DNA of 14,892 nucleotides from JANQRV01 sp964533785 (GTDB lineage: Bacteria; Bacteroidota; Bacteroidia; Chitinophagales; Saprospiraceae). The translations under genes and the position numbers were made by a program. Shown here piece by piece: positions 1-6,576 of this stretch (position 1 is the first letter of the stretch; each line of letters opens with the position of its first letter). Location of the stretch: assembly GCA_964533785.1 (NCBI GenBank), contig CAZHNG010000159.1, forward strand, positions 1 through 14,892. The letters run 5' to 3'. The notes beneath the pieces are model-generated. The model was not told the DNA's origin. It did not search any database and saw only the letters and a program-made list of their open reading frames with translations.

Positions 1-111
1 GGGAATGATTTTTTGGGACTTCGTCTATCAAAATATTGGATTTACGATGAAAAAAAATCAGGCAGAATTTTCGAAAAAAACCGCACAGCAGTCACATCCT
101 TAAGTTTCTAA
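1..111 (+). other. Possible 3' end of an unidentified gene cut by the window edge
   Basis: The frame starting at base 1 is open for 36 codons and ends with TAA at 109-111; it reads GNDFLGLRLSKYWIYDEK and onward. It could be the tail of a gene entering from the left. A second frame, starting at base 2, is also open until a TAA near base 101, so the sequence does not decide between them, and neither shows a recognisable motif. The rest of 1-134 holds nothing else that I can see. Confidence 0.2.
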
Positions 112-134
112 AACGAAAGAAAGAAGAACCAGAC

Positions 135-836
135 TTAATTCTCCGTATCCAAATAAACGAAACGCTCCAGGCGCGCCAATTCATTATTGTCTACGTACTT
201 TCCGATTTCGCGGCGGAATTGTTCCATACTTTTGTAGGGGCGGTATTCCTTGAATTCGTGGAGCATGCGGTCTCCGACGCCGGGAATGGCTAAAATTTCT
301 TCGTCGGTAGCTGAATTTAAAGCCACTGGCACAAATACGTACTTTTCGTAGCGGGCAATTTCGTCGTCGTCGACGTATTTACCCATTTCACGACGAAACT
401 GAGCGATCTTCTCATACGGGCGGTATTCTTCGAATTCATGGGCCATTTTTTCACCGACACCGGGAACCATCAGGAATTCTTCTTCCGAAGCAGTGTTGAG
501 ATTCAAGGGTACAAAGCAAGCTTGAAAAAAGGTTTCCATTGTGCTCTCATCCAGTGTACCAGTCAGTAATTGGTGAAAATCTTTCATATTCAAATACGGA
601 CGGCCATCTATGATCTTTTGCGCTATTTCTTCATTGATTTGAGGTATAGCCATAAGCTCTTCTTGAGTAGCCAGGTTTGGATTGAGAACGGTAGATGCTT
701 CGGAAGCTTCTTCTGAAGGGGGCGCTGCTTCCTCATTCGTAACCGTAACATCTTCTTCGGTATTGGAAGTGCTCGATTCTCCGCCGCAGTTGAAAACAAT
801 GGTTGCTACCAGTATCAACCAAATTAAACGTTGCAT
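135..836 (-). CDS. Putative lipoprotein with three helix-hairpin-helix (ComEA-like) repeats
   Basis: This 233-residue protein has a short hydrophobic N-terminus ending at Cys17 (IVFNC), which looks like a lipoprotein signal although Asn at -1 is unusual. Residues 18-50 are a Glu/Ser/Thr-rich linker. Three tandem units of about 60 residues follow, at about 51-110, 111-171 and 172-230. Each opens with an LN-x-AT/AS-x-EE segment; units 2 and 3 carry the hairpin IPGVG/VPGVG and share EYRPY, FRRE and GKYVD. Unit 1 is diverged, with IPQINEE in place of PGVGE. The fold is that of ComEA/PsbU-type helix-hairpin-helix domains, which often bind DNA non-specifically, but a lipid-anchored location fits a structural or protein-binding role equally well. 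It lies 41 bp after the membrane-protein gene on the same strand, probably one transcript. The start is ATG at 834-836. The precise function is unknown. Confidence 0.75.
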   Translation of the reverse strand: MQRLIWLILVATIVFNCGGESSTSNTEEDVTVTNEEAAPPSEEASEASTVLNPNLATQEELMAIPQINEEIAQKIIDGRPYLNMKDFHQLLTGTLDESTMETFFQACFVPLNLNTASEEEFLMVPGVGEKMAHEFEEYRPYEKIAQFRREMGKYVDDDEIARYEKYVFVPVALNSATDEEILAIPGVGDRMLHEFKEYRPYKSMEQFRREIGKYVDNNELARLERFVYLDTEN

Positions 837-877
837 AACAGTTGGGTTTTAATGATTATAAATAAGATTATTGATAT

Positions 878-1270
878 TTAATTTTTTGCCAAAACATAGG
901 CCCAACCCAAAAGCCCGGTGGCGATCATCGTCCCCGGCGCTAATACCGGTGTTGCTCCTTTTAGGGTTTCCCAGACCAGTTTCTTTCCTTTCATCGAGGG
1001 ATACATTTCCAACTCGAACGCCATGTTGCCATTATAATGGAGGCCTAATCCTACTATGCCGCTTATTACGAACAGAACCATCAATCCCAGAAAAACCCAT
1101 TTACTTGCAGCCGAAGGGAATACTCCAAACCAGGCCAAAGCCGCTAATCCGGTGCCAATCAATACGACTGGAATGAGCTGCCACCCATCCTGGGTATGTT
1201 CTAATAGTAACAGTTCGGCTCCGGTTCCTATTAAACTAAGCAAAAAGGCTGCAAGAATTATTTTTTGCAT
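878..1270 (-). CDS. Hypothetical four-helix membrane protein
   Basis: I do not recognise a family for this 130-residue protein. Four hydrophobic helices are visible at about residues 3-23, 30-51, 56-79 and 106-128. A polar stretch lies between helices 3 and 4 (about 80-105, containing YPSMKGKK). It is most likely an inner-membrane protein. Start ATG 1268-1270 sits a short distance after a TAnnTTTG-type promoter box (1296-1303), which supports this strand and start. The gene upstream-leads the helix-hairpin-helix lipoprotein gene and may be co-transcribed with it. An opposite-strand reading frame covers most of the same bases but is low-complexity and lacks any domain signature, so I take the minus strand as coding. 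Confidence 0.65.
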   Translation of the reverse strand: MQKIILAAFLLSLIGTGAELLLLEHTQDGWQLIPVVLIGTGLAALAWFGVFPSAASKWVFLGLMVLFVISGIVGLGLHYNGNMAFELEMYPSMKGKKLVWETLKGATPVLAPGTMIATGLLGWAYVLAKN

Positions 1271-1295
1271 GTGATTAAAGCGTATTTGTCAGGGA

Positions 1296-1303
1296 CAAAG
1301 TTA
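1296..1303 (-). promoter_or_regulatory. Bacteroidota-type -7 box (TAACTTTG) ahead of the membrane-protein gene
   Basis: Read on the minus strand the sequence is TAACTTTG, an exact match to the TAnnTTTG -7 consensus of the Bacteroidota. It lies 25 bp before the ATG at 1270, which would give a short leader. No clear -33 TTG is visible at the usual spacing, so the call rests on the -7 box and its position. Confidence 0.45.
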
Positions 1304-1364
1304 ATGTTTCCGGCTGGTTTGTAGCGCAGGATTTCCCCTTTCGTGAGAATTTTTATTACAATGA

Positions 1365-2606
1365 TTTAATGATGATTCCTTCAACGTCTTCTTTTCCAGT
1401 TTATCGATTGAGCCTATTAGTCCGGCTTGGCTGCCTGCTACCACTGAATCCATTAATCTCGTATTCAACGAATTCAGCAACACCGAAATAGCACAATACA
1501 ATACTGTTCCCAGTCTGTTAGTAGGAGCGGTAGATTTTATCAATACTACCGGAGGAAATGGAGAGGTCCTATTGTTCTCAAACTCTCAGGGAGAAGGAGA
1601 ACCAGCGGTGGCTAATAGTTTGCTTGAAGATTTGCTGGCATTAATGGAAAATAACGTCATCCCGGTACACGTGTTGGATTACCAAAATTGGAATTCAAAT
1701 GCTTTTTTCGTTAATGGTAAATCTTACCGGGGTAATGAATATTTTTATGCCAACCTAACCCGTTTGACGACAGGTACTTATCACAGCTTACTGAATTGTT
1801 GTCCTACTATAAGTGAGCTTACTCAGGAGTTATTTGCATCAGTAAAGTCATTAAGCGGCAGCTTTGATCTGCATACCACCCTTGCAAATGGTTTTTGCTA
1901 CGAGCGGTTTGACCTAAACCATTCTGCTTCTGTAACCAATTTAAACCAACCGATTTACCAAATCGGTCGCTACGAAGGAGCGTTGCCTTTCCGTATCGAA
2001 GCGAGCGGCAGGATCGGGGATATCTTCCTGGATGACGAGATTGAAATTCCCGGCGAGGACATTCCTGAAGCTGGTGGTATTAATAAGCAAATTTGGACGG
2101 GAAATAGGATCTTCGAATTAGAAAAACGAAGGGATTACAGTAACCAGACTATTGCAGAGATTATCGACTTAAGTTTGGATGCCCGGGTTTTGTCATTATA
2201 TACTGCCTTTCTGGCGTTGGAACCCCGCTTAGGAGGAGAGCCCTGTTTGGAGTGTTTCGATCCGTTCAATGAAGAAGGAGAGCCGCCAGTTGTCAGTACT
2301 GATGATGAATTGGCGGATACTTCTGTTGTTTTAACTGCTTTCCCTAATCCATTCCGGGAAAAAGTGACCATCCAAATCGAAAATGCGGAGCTTTTGGATA
2401 GAGAAAACCTACAGCTTGGGATTTACGATCTTAGTGGTCAGCTTTTGAGGTCATATAGTCCGTCGGCGATCAATGGAACAGACAAATGGCTCTTGGAGTG
2501 GAATGCGAAAACAGATAACGGCGATGATCTGCCCGGTGGAATTTATAATTTTGTTGTCCAATCGGAAGATGTTCGTAAAAGTATTAAGTTGGTTTATTTG
2601 AATTAA
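1365..2606 (+). pseudogene. 5'-truncated VIT/vWA-type surface protein with T9SS C-terminal sorting domain
   Basis: The open frame starts after a TGA at 1362-1364 and ends with TAA at 2604-2606. Its first 207 bases contain no ATG, GTG or TTG, yet read like protein (for example LVGAVDFINTTGGNGEVLLF). The first usable start is TTG at 1572, in the middle of a fold element. The 1500-1680 stretch resembles the second half of a von Willebrand A domain: a helix, the GEVLLFSNSQ strand, then LLEDLLALMENNVIPVHVLDY. Further on, IIDLSLDARVLSLYTAFLAL matches the segment that follows the vWA domain in VIT/vWA (inter-alpha-trypsin-like) proteins. The last 90 or so residues (TAFPNPFREKV, IYDLSGQLL, DLPGGIYNFVV, KSIKLVYL) are a type A T9SS sorting domain that directs export and surface attachment. 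The signal peptide, the VIT domain and the MIDAS DxSxS metal site are absent, so the gene is probably dead. Expression from the TTG cannot be excluded. Confidence 0.7.
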
Positions 2607-2613
2607 TGAGTTG

Positions 2614-2650
2614 CGAGTTGCGGTGTAAGGTTTTAGGGAAACACAACTCG
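2614..2650. terminator. Short inverted repeat between convergent genes, possible bidirectional terminator
   Basis: Perfect 7-bp arms CGAGTTG (2614-2620) and CAACTCG (2644-2650) flank a 23-base loop. They fill the gap between the end of the vWA-type gene and the end of pfkA. A tandem GAGTTGC pair overlaps the left arm. There is no T-run next to the stem, so termination is only a positional guess. Confidence 0.25.
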
Positions 2651-2652
2651 TA

Positions 2653-3645
2653 CTACATCGCCAATATTTCTGCCAAATTCAATAGATTATTATCCAATGG
2701 TTTACTTTTAGAAATGGCTTCCTCAAACGGAACGTGGACGAGCTCATTCCTAACCATTCCGACCATTACGCCGCGTTTACCGGCCAGGGTGGCCTCTACG
2801 GCCGCAGAACCCAGCCGGCTGGCAAGTAAACGGTCGAAACCGGAAGGAGCACCCCCTCTTTGTAAATGACCGATAATGGTCACTTTAGCATCGATATCTT
2901 CAAATTGTTCTTTAATAGCTTGCGCGACTTCTTGGGCGCGGCCGGTCTTATTACCTTCAGCAACGATGATCAGGCTAAAGAGTTTGCGGCGTTTGAAACC
3001 ACGTTTTAGCCGGTAGATGAGGTCTTCGACGGTAGTGGAAACTTCGGGTAGTAGTATACTTTCGGCACCACTGGCAATGCCGGCATTTAAGGCTATGAAA
3101 CCGGAGTTTCGGCCCATCACTTCAATGAAGAAGACACGGTTGTGGCTATCGGCAGTATCCCGAATTTTATCCACCGCATAGATGGCCGTGTTTACCGCCG
3201 TATCATAACCAATAGTGTAGTCTGTACCGAATAGGTCATTATCGATGGTACCTGGTACGCCCACAATAGGCATATCAAACTCTTCACCAAATATTTTTGC
3301 GCCGGTAAAGGTACCGTCTCCTCCAATTGCTACGCAGGCATCGATGTCATAAGCTTTTAAGGATTCATACGCGGCTTTTCGACCGGCTAAAGTCCGGAAC
3401 TCTTCGCTTCTTGCTGTTCTGAGAAAGGTGCCGCCGATGTGGATAATGTTCCCGACATCTCGGCGTTCCAGTAAATTCAACTTTCCTTCTATCATGCCTT
3501 TGTAACCACGTGCAATACCGTAAACGTGTAAGTCGTGATAACTGGCAGTTCTGACTACGGATCGGATGGCCGCATTCATACCCGGTGCATCTCCGCCCGA
3601 TGTAAAAACCGCTATTCTTTTAATTGTTGTGTTGTTGGCCTCCAT
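2653..3645 (-). CDS. pfkA: ATP-dependent 6-phosphofructokinase
   Basis: The product phosphorylates fructose 6-phosphate to fructose 1,6-bisphosphate, the committing step of glycolysis, in the cytoplasm. At 330 residues it is close to the usual bacterial length of about 320. Visible motifs are the nucleotide loop TSGGDAPGMN (15-24), GGDGT (108-112), the catalytic PGTIDND (131-137, with Asp135 as the expected general base), MGRNSG (177-182) and GHLQRGG (259-265). Gly rather than Asp in the GGDG motif is the signature of the ATP form, not the pyrophosphate form. The start is ATG at 3643-3645. It is a single gene, convergent with the truncated vWA-type gene. Upstream on the minus strand is a good Bacteroidota promoter with a palindrome in its spacer (3680-3711), so regulation by a DNA-binding protein is possible. 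Confidence 0.97.
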   Translation of the reverse strand: MEANNTTIKRIAVFTSGGDAPGMNAAIRSVVRTASYHDLHVYGIARGYKGMIEGKLNLLERRDVGNIIHIGGTFLRTARSEEFRTLAGRKAAYESLKAYDIDACVAIGGDGTFTGAKIFGEEFDMPIVGVPGTIDNDLFGTDYTIGYDTAVNTAIYAVDKIRDTADSHNRVFFIEVMGRNSGFIALNAGIASGAESILLPEVSTTVEDLIYRLKRGFKRRKLFSLIIVAEGNKTGRAQEVAQAIKEQFEDIDAKVTIIGHLQRGGAPSGFDRLLASRLGSAAVEATLAGKRGVMVGMVRNELVHVPFEEAISKSKPLDNNLLNLAEILAM

Positions 3646-3679
3646 AAGCTATAGGTTGTTTCGAGTGTAATCAATATCA

Positions 3680-3711
3680 TAAATGTAGTGTAAAAAAGAC
3701 ACTAACAAAAA
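3680..3711 (-). promoter_or_regulatory. pfkA promoter with a palindrome between the -33 and -7 elements
   Basis: Read on the minus strand, TTTTTG (3706-3711) and TACATTTA (3680-3687) are separated by 18 bp. This fits the Bacteroidota TTG / TAnnTTTG promoter, with one mismatch in the -7 box. Between and partly overlapping them is an exact inverted repeat, TAGTGT (3686-3691) and ACACTA (3699-3704), around an A-rich 7-base centre. A symmetric site placed there is typical of a repressor operator; that function is inferred. Confidence 0.45.
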
Positions 3712-3739
3712 CACTTTTTCAACTTGTGGAAATTTTTCT

Positions 3740-3841
3740 TGAGGATTTTTGAATGCCTAATAGTTGTAGAATACGCTCAGGAATACAAATGATTCAAGAT
3801 GTACTTTTACAGGAAGAACATTGATCCGTCAAAAATCCTCA
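3740..3841. repeat. 102-bp element bounded by perfect 13-bp inverted repeats
   Basis: TGAGGATTTTTGA at 3740-3752 is the exact reverse complement of TCAAAAATCCTCA at 3829-3841. The 76 bases between them contain no gene that I can see. A closely related copy, TCAAAATCCTCA with one A fewer, occurs at 11861-11872 in another intergenic region. No target-site duplication is evident outside the repeats. It may be a small mobile (MITE-like) element, a structured RNA or a pair of protein-binding sites. Confidence 0.45.
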
Positions 3842-3872
3842 GTGATCCCAGGTAGCCGATAATTAAATGTCT

Positions 3873-3880
3873 TATATTTG
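3873..3880 (+). promoter_or_regulatory. Bacteroidota-type -7 box (TATATTTG) for the TRAP operon
   Basis: TATATTTG matches TAnnTTTG exactly and lies 18 bp before the ATG at 3899. It overlaps the TTG codon at 3878, which argues that this TTG is promoter sequence and not a translation start. No clear -33 TTG is seen upstream. Confidence 0.45.
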
Positions 3881-3898
3881 ATCAATTCAACCAATGCA

Positions 3899-4438
3899 AT
3901 GCGTATGCTGAACTTCTTTATTCAAATTGCCAGGGCAATTGACTGGGTGAGTGACAAGACCGGCTATATAGTTTCGTGGTTGACCACTTTGCTAGTCGTT
4001 CTGGTTTGTTTTGACGTGTTGATGCGCGATGTTGTCGGAGGGGGAGGGGCTTGGATCATGGAATTGGAATGGCACTTCTTTGCCCTTATTTTTTTGTTTG
4101 GTGCCGCTTACGCGTTGAAACATGATCGTCATGTGCGAGTGGATCTATTCTACGATAAATTCAGCAAAAAGGACCAGGCCTGGGTGAATTTGGTGGGTAC
4201 GGTAGTCTTTTTGATTCCCTGGTGTGTAGTGATCATTTGGGCGACCTATCATTTTGCTTACCGTTCGTGGGTAATCGGCGAACAGTCACCTGATCCCGGC
4301 GGATTGCCGGCCCTCTATATTATTAAAATGGCTATTCCCGTTGGCATTACACTGCTTTTGTTACAGGCTTTCAGCAGATTACTGGATGCTATTTTCGTAT
4401 TGATGGAGGTGGACCTCACGAACGAAACGAATAAGTAA
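3899..4438 (+). CDS. dctQ: TRAP transporter small permease subunit (DctQ family)
   Basis: This is the small membrane subunit of a tripartite ATP-independent periplasmic (TRAP) transporter, which uses an ion gradient to import carboxylates or related solutes. With the ATG at 3899 it has 179 residues. Four membrane helices are visible, containing WLTTLLVVLVCFDVL, WHFFALIFLFGAAYAL, NLVGTVVFLIPWCVVIIW and IPVGITLLLLQAF. The segments KHDRHVRVDLFYDKFS (after helix 2) and SPDPGGLPALYIIK (before helix 4) are characteristic of the family. An upstream TTG at 3878 would add seven residues but lies inside a promoter box, so I prefer the ATG. dctM starts 4 bp after the stop. No periplasmic binding protein (DctP) gene is next to it. 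Confidence 0.92.
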   Translation: MRMLNFFIQIARAIDWVSDKTGYIVSWLTTLLVVLVCFDVLMRDVVGGGGAWIMELEWHFFALIFLFGAAYALKHDRHVRVDLFYDKFSKKDQAWVNLVGTVVFLIPWCVVIIWATYHFAYRSWVIGEQSPDPGGLPALYIIKMAIPVGITLLLLQAFSRLLDAIFVLMEVDLTNETNK

Positions 4439-4442
4439 CGAA

Positions 4443-5765
4443 ATGGAAATCATAGCGATCATTCTATTTATCAGCATCTTTATCCTCATTTTGTACGGTT
4501 ATCCCGTTGCTTTTACTTTGGGTGGGATTTCGGTGATCTATGCATTGTGTTTTTTGGAGCCGGCGAGTTTTTCGGCCTTACCCCCACGCATCATGGGGAT
4601 CATGAGCAATTACATTCTCATTGCGGTACCATTGTTCATTTATATGGGAATTATGCTAGAACGATCAGGGATCGCCGAGAATCTACTGGAAACGATGGCC
4701 GTTTTGTTCGGGAAATCAAAGGGAGGACTCGCCATATCCGTGATCATCGTAGGGGCTATGTTAGCGGCTTCTACTGGCATTGTAGGGGCTACGGTAATCA
4801 CAATGGGTTTGATCAGTTTGCCGACGATGCTGCGCCGAGGCTATAAAGCGGAAATAGCAACAGGGACGATTGCTGCTTCCGGTACTTTGGGGCAGATCAT
4901 TCCTCCGTCGGTAGTCCTGGTTTTACTTGGAAGTGTATTAAATGTGTCAGTAGGAAATCTTTTTGCCGCTGCACTGATCCCGAGCATGGTGTTGGTGATC
5001 GCTTACGTATTGTACATTTTGATATTGGCGCAGGTCAGGCCGAGTAGTGTGCCGGCAATGCCAAAAGAAGAAGTGATGGCCTTCCGGCAGGCAAAAAATT
5101 ATTGGGGGCGGGTTTTGAAAGCTTTTATCTTGCCAATGCTTTTGATCGTTCTGGTTTTGGGATCTATTTTTACCGGAAAAGCTACCCCCACTGAGGCTGC
5201 GGCAATTGGCGCTGTGGGCGCTACCGGTTTAACCATTTTACAAGGCCGGTTCAACTGGAACGTGCTGAATGCCGTCATGCAGGAAACCACCCACCTGACC
5301 AGTATGGTATTCATCATCTTGCTGGGGGCGACTACCTTTTCTTTCGTTTTTAGGGAAATGAACGGCGATGGCTATTTGATAGACTTGATCAAAGATGCAA
5401 ATTTGGACAGCATGAGTTTCCTTTTATTGGTCATGATCATTGTTTTTATTGCCGGGTTTTTTATCGACTTCATCGAGATCGTTTTCATTATCGTACCCGT
5501 TGTTGCGCCTATCTTTGTAGAACTGGGAACCGATCTGATCTGGATTGGTATTCTTATCGGGCTTAATCTGCAAACTTCTTTCTTGACGCCACCTTTTGGC
5601 TTTTCTCTTTTTTATTTAAAAGGCGTAGCACCACCGAGCGTAAATACCAGCCATCTTTACCGCGGCATTATTCCGTTTATTCTAATACAGATAGTGGTAA
5701 TAGCGGCCATTGTATTGTTTCCGGAGTTATTGGATTATGGTCAACTGATTTTGAATCAATTTTAA
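4443..5765 (+). CDS. dctM: TRAP transporter large permease subunit (DctM family)
   Basis: This is the large, ion-coupled transport subunit of the TRAP system. It has 440 residues, close to the usual family length, and is made almost wholly of hydrophobic helices. Family signatures seen include the N-terminal GYPVAFTLGG, VPLFIYMGIMLERSG, the SGTLGQIIPPSVVLVLLG segment, KATPTEAAAIGAVGA and GLNLQTSFLTPPFGFSLFYLKG. It lies 4 bp after dctQ and 12 bp before the cupin gene, so the three are almost certainly one operon. Substrate cannot be read from the permeases, since specificity resides mainly in the binding protein, which is absent here. The linked KdgF-like cupin hints at an uronate-type acid. 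Confidence 0.95.
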   Translation: MEIIAIILFISIFILILYGYPVAFTLGGISVIYALCFLEPASFSALPPRIMGIMSNYILIAVPLFIYMGIMLERSGIAENLLETMAVLFGKSKGGLAISVIIVGAMLAASTGIVGATVITMGLISLPTMLRRGYKAEIATGTIAASGTLGQIIPPSVVLVLLGSVLNVSVGNLFAAALIPSMVLVIAYVLYILILAQVRPSSVPAMPKEEVMAFRQAKNYWGRVLKAFILPMLLIVLVLGSIFTGKATPTEAAAIGAVGATGLTILQGRFNWNVLNAVMQETTHLTSMVFIILLGATTFSFVFREMNGDGYLIDLIKDANLDSMSFLLLVMIIVFIAGFFIDFIEIVFIIVPVVAPIFVELGTDLIWIGILIGLNLQTSFLTPPFGFSLFYLKGVAPPSVNTSHLYRGIIPFILIQIVVIAAIVLFPELLDYGQLILNQF

Positions 5766-5777
5766 ATCTTCTTTAAT

Positions 5778-6110
5778 ATGGAAAACATTGATGTATTCGT
5801 CAACCTCGATAACCTGACAGAGAAAGAGCTGGTTCCCGGTATTTTTGCCAAATTGATCCACATGGAAGGCATGTCAGTTGCCCACGTAAGGATTGAAAAA
5901 GGTGCTGTGCTGCCCGAACATCACCATGTTCACGAACAAGTGACCAACGTTATCAGCGGCGAATTACAAATGACTGCTAATGGTGAGACAAAAGTTTGTA
6001 AACCTGGTGATTGCGTACAATTGGGCTCGAATGTTCCCCATTCGGCCGTAGCCTTAACGGATTGTTATGTGATCGATGTTTTTCAGCCAGTGAGAGCGGA
6101 TTATCGTTAG
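5778..6110 (+). CDS. Small cupin-domain protein, KdgF-like
   Basis: This is a single-domain cupin of 110 residues. Metal-ligand candidates are His48, His49, His50, His52 and Gln54 in the cluster EHHHVHEQ, with His88 in NVPHSA. Gly61 in VISGEL and PGD (76-78) sit at the usual turns. The tail VIDVFQPVRADY resembles that of KdgF, the cupin that promotes linearisation of 4,5-unsaturated uronates released from pectin and alginate. This resemblance is from memory of the family and is the weaker part of the call. It follows dctM by 12 bp and should be co-transcribed with the transporter, so a role in handling the imported acid is plausible. Other small cupins act as isomerases, dioxygenases or sugar-binding proteins. 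Confidence 0.75.
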   Translation: MENIDVFVNLDNLTEKELVPGIFAKLIHMEGMSVAHVRIEKGAVLPEHHHVHEQVTNVISGELQMTANGETKVCKPGDCVQLGSNVPHSAVALTDCYVIDVFQPVRADYR

Positions 6111-6243
6111 CAATGGGCAATGGGCAATGAGCAATGAGCAATGAACAATGAACAATGACTTCAATGAGCAATGAGCAATGAACAGTATACCGCTCATTGT
6201 TCATTGCACACTGTTCATTGTTCATTGCCCCCATCGTTCATTG
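6111..6243. repeat. Degenerate heptanucleotide array (CAATGAR) arranged as an inverted repeat
   Basis: From 6111 to 6182 the sequence is ten heptamer-like units of CAATGGG, CAATGAG or CAATGAA, with one extended by two bases (CAATGACTT). From 6193 to 6243 the same unit runs in the opposite sense, as CTCATTG and TTCATTG, with one diverged unit (CACACTG) and a 9-base interruption. A 10-base spacer, CAGTATACCG, lies between the halves. The two halves can fold into a long hairpin between convergent genes. The right half overlaps the 3' end of trxA and supplies its stop codon and last residues. It may act as a bidirectional terminator. Heptanucleotide arrays of this kind are scattered between genes in several bacterial groups. 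Confidence 0.85.
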
Positions 6244-6541
6244 GCAAAAATGTTTCTACAGAAGAAAGGATCTGCTCTTTACTCAATACACCTGCCTGTC
6301 TCCACTTGATCTCTCCCTGATGAAATAAAATAAAAGTAGGTACTCCCATGATTTTATATTTTTCAGCGACTGGCAAGTTTTTATCGATATCTACTTTAAT
6401 CACTTTGGCTTTGCCGCTGAGTGCTGCAGCCACTGCTTTTACCGTCGGCATCATTTGGAGGCAGGGCCCACACCATTCAGCGTAAAAATCCACAAGAACC
6501 GGTAGATCTCCATTGATAAGTTCTGTAAAGGAAGCTTTCAT
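6215..6541 (-). CDS. trxA: Thioredoxin
   Basis: This is a cytoplasmic disulfide reductase of 108 residues, the normal thioredoxin length. The active site is WCGPC at 23-27 (Cys24 and Cys27), preceded by VLVDFYAEW. The cis-proline loop is GVPT with Pro68, and the KVDIDKNLPVAEKYKI segment is typical. There is no signal peptide. It lies 35 bp downstream of bshC on the same strand, so the two thiol-redox genes are probably co-transcribed. Its C-terminus (NDGGNEQ) and stop are encoded by the CAATGAR repeat array, suggesting that the repeat replaced or extended the original end of the gene. Confidence 0.93.
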   Translation of the reverse strand: MKASFTELINGDLPVLVDFYAEWCGPCLQMMPTVKAVAAALSGKAKVIKVDIDKNLPVAEKYKIMGVPTFILFHQGEIKWRQAGVLSKEQILSSVETFLPMNDGGNEQ

Positions 6542-6576
6542 ATTTTTGATTTGTGAAACACAACTCTTAATACTTT

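Noticed and set aside
871..1274. Plus-strand reading frames opposite the four-helix membrane protein
   Set aside because: They lack domain signatures, while the minus strand gives four clean membrane helices and has a promoter box at the right place.
1279..1380. Upstream frame (SVFVRDKVNVSGWFVAQDF) as the missing 5' part of the vWA-type gene by frameshift
   Set aside because: It overlaps the minus-strand promoter of the membrane-protein gene, has no start codon or signal peptide, and does not resemble a vWA domain.
3878..3898. TTG at 3878 as the start of dctQ
   Set aside because: The TTG is the end of a TATATTTG promoter box; ATG at 3899 gives a normal-length subunit.
5977..6234. Minus-strand reading frame rich in NNEQ and HCSLLI repeats
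   Set aside because: It is a translation of the CAATGAR heptamer array and then runs antisense to the cupin gene, so it is not a protein.
6111..6243. CRISPR array
   Set aside because: The units are 7 bases long without spacers and reverse orientation in the middle, unlike CRISPR repeats.
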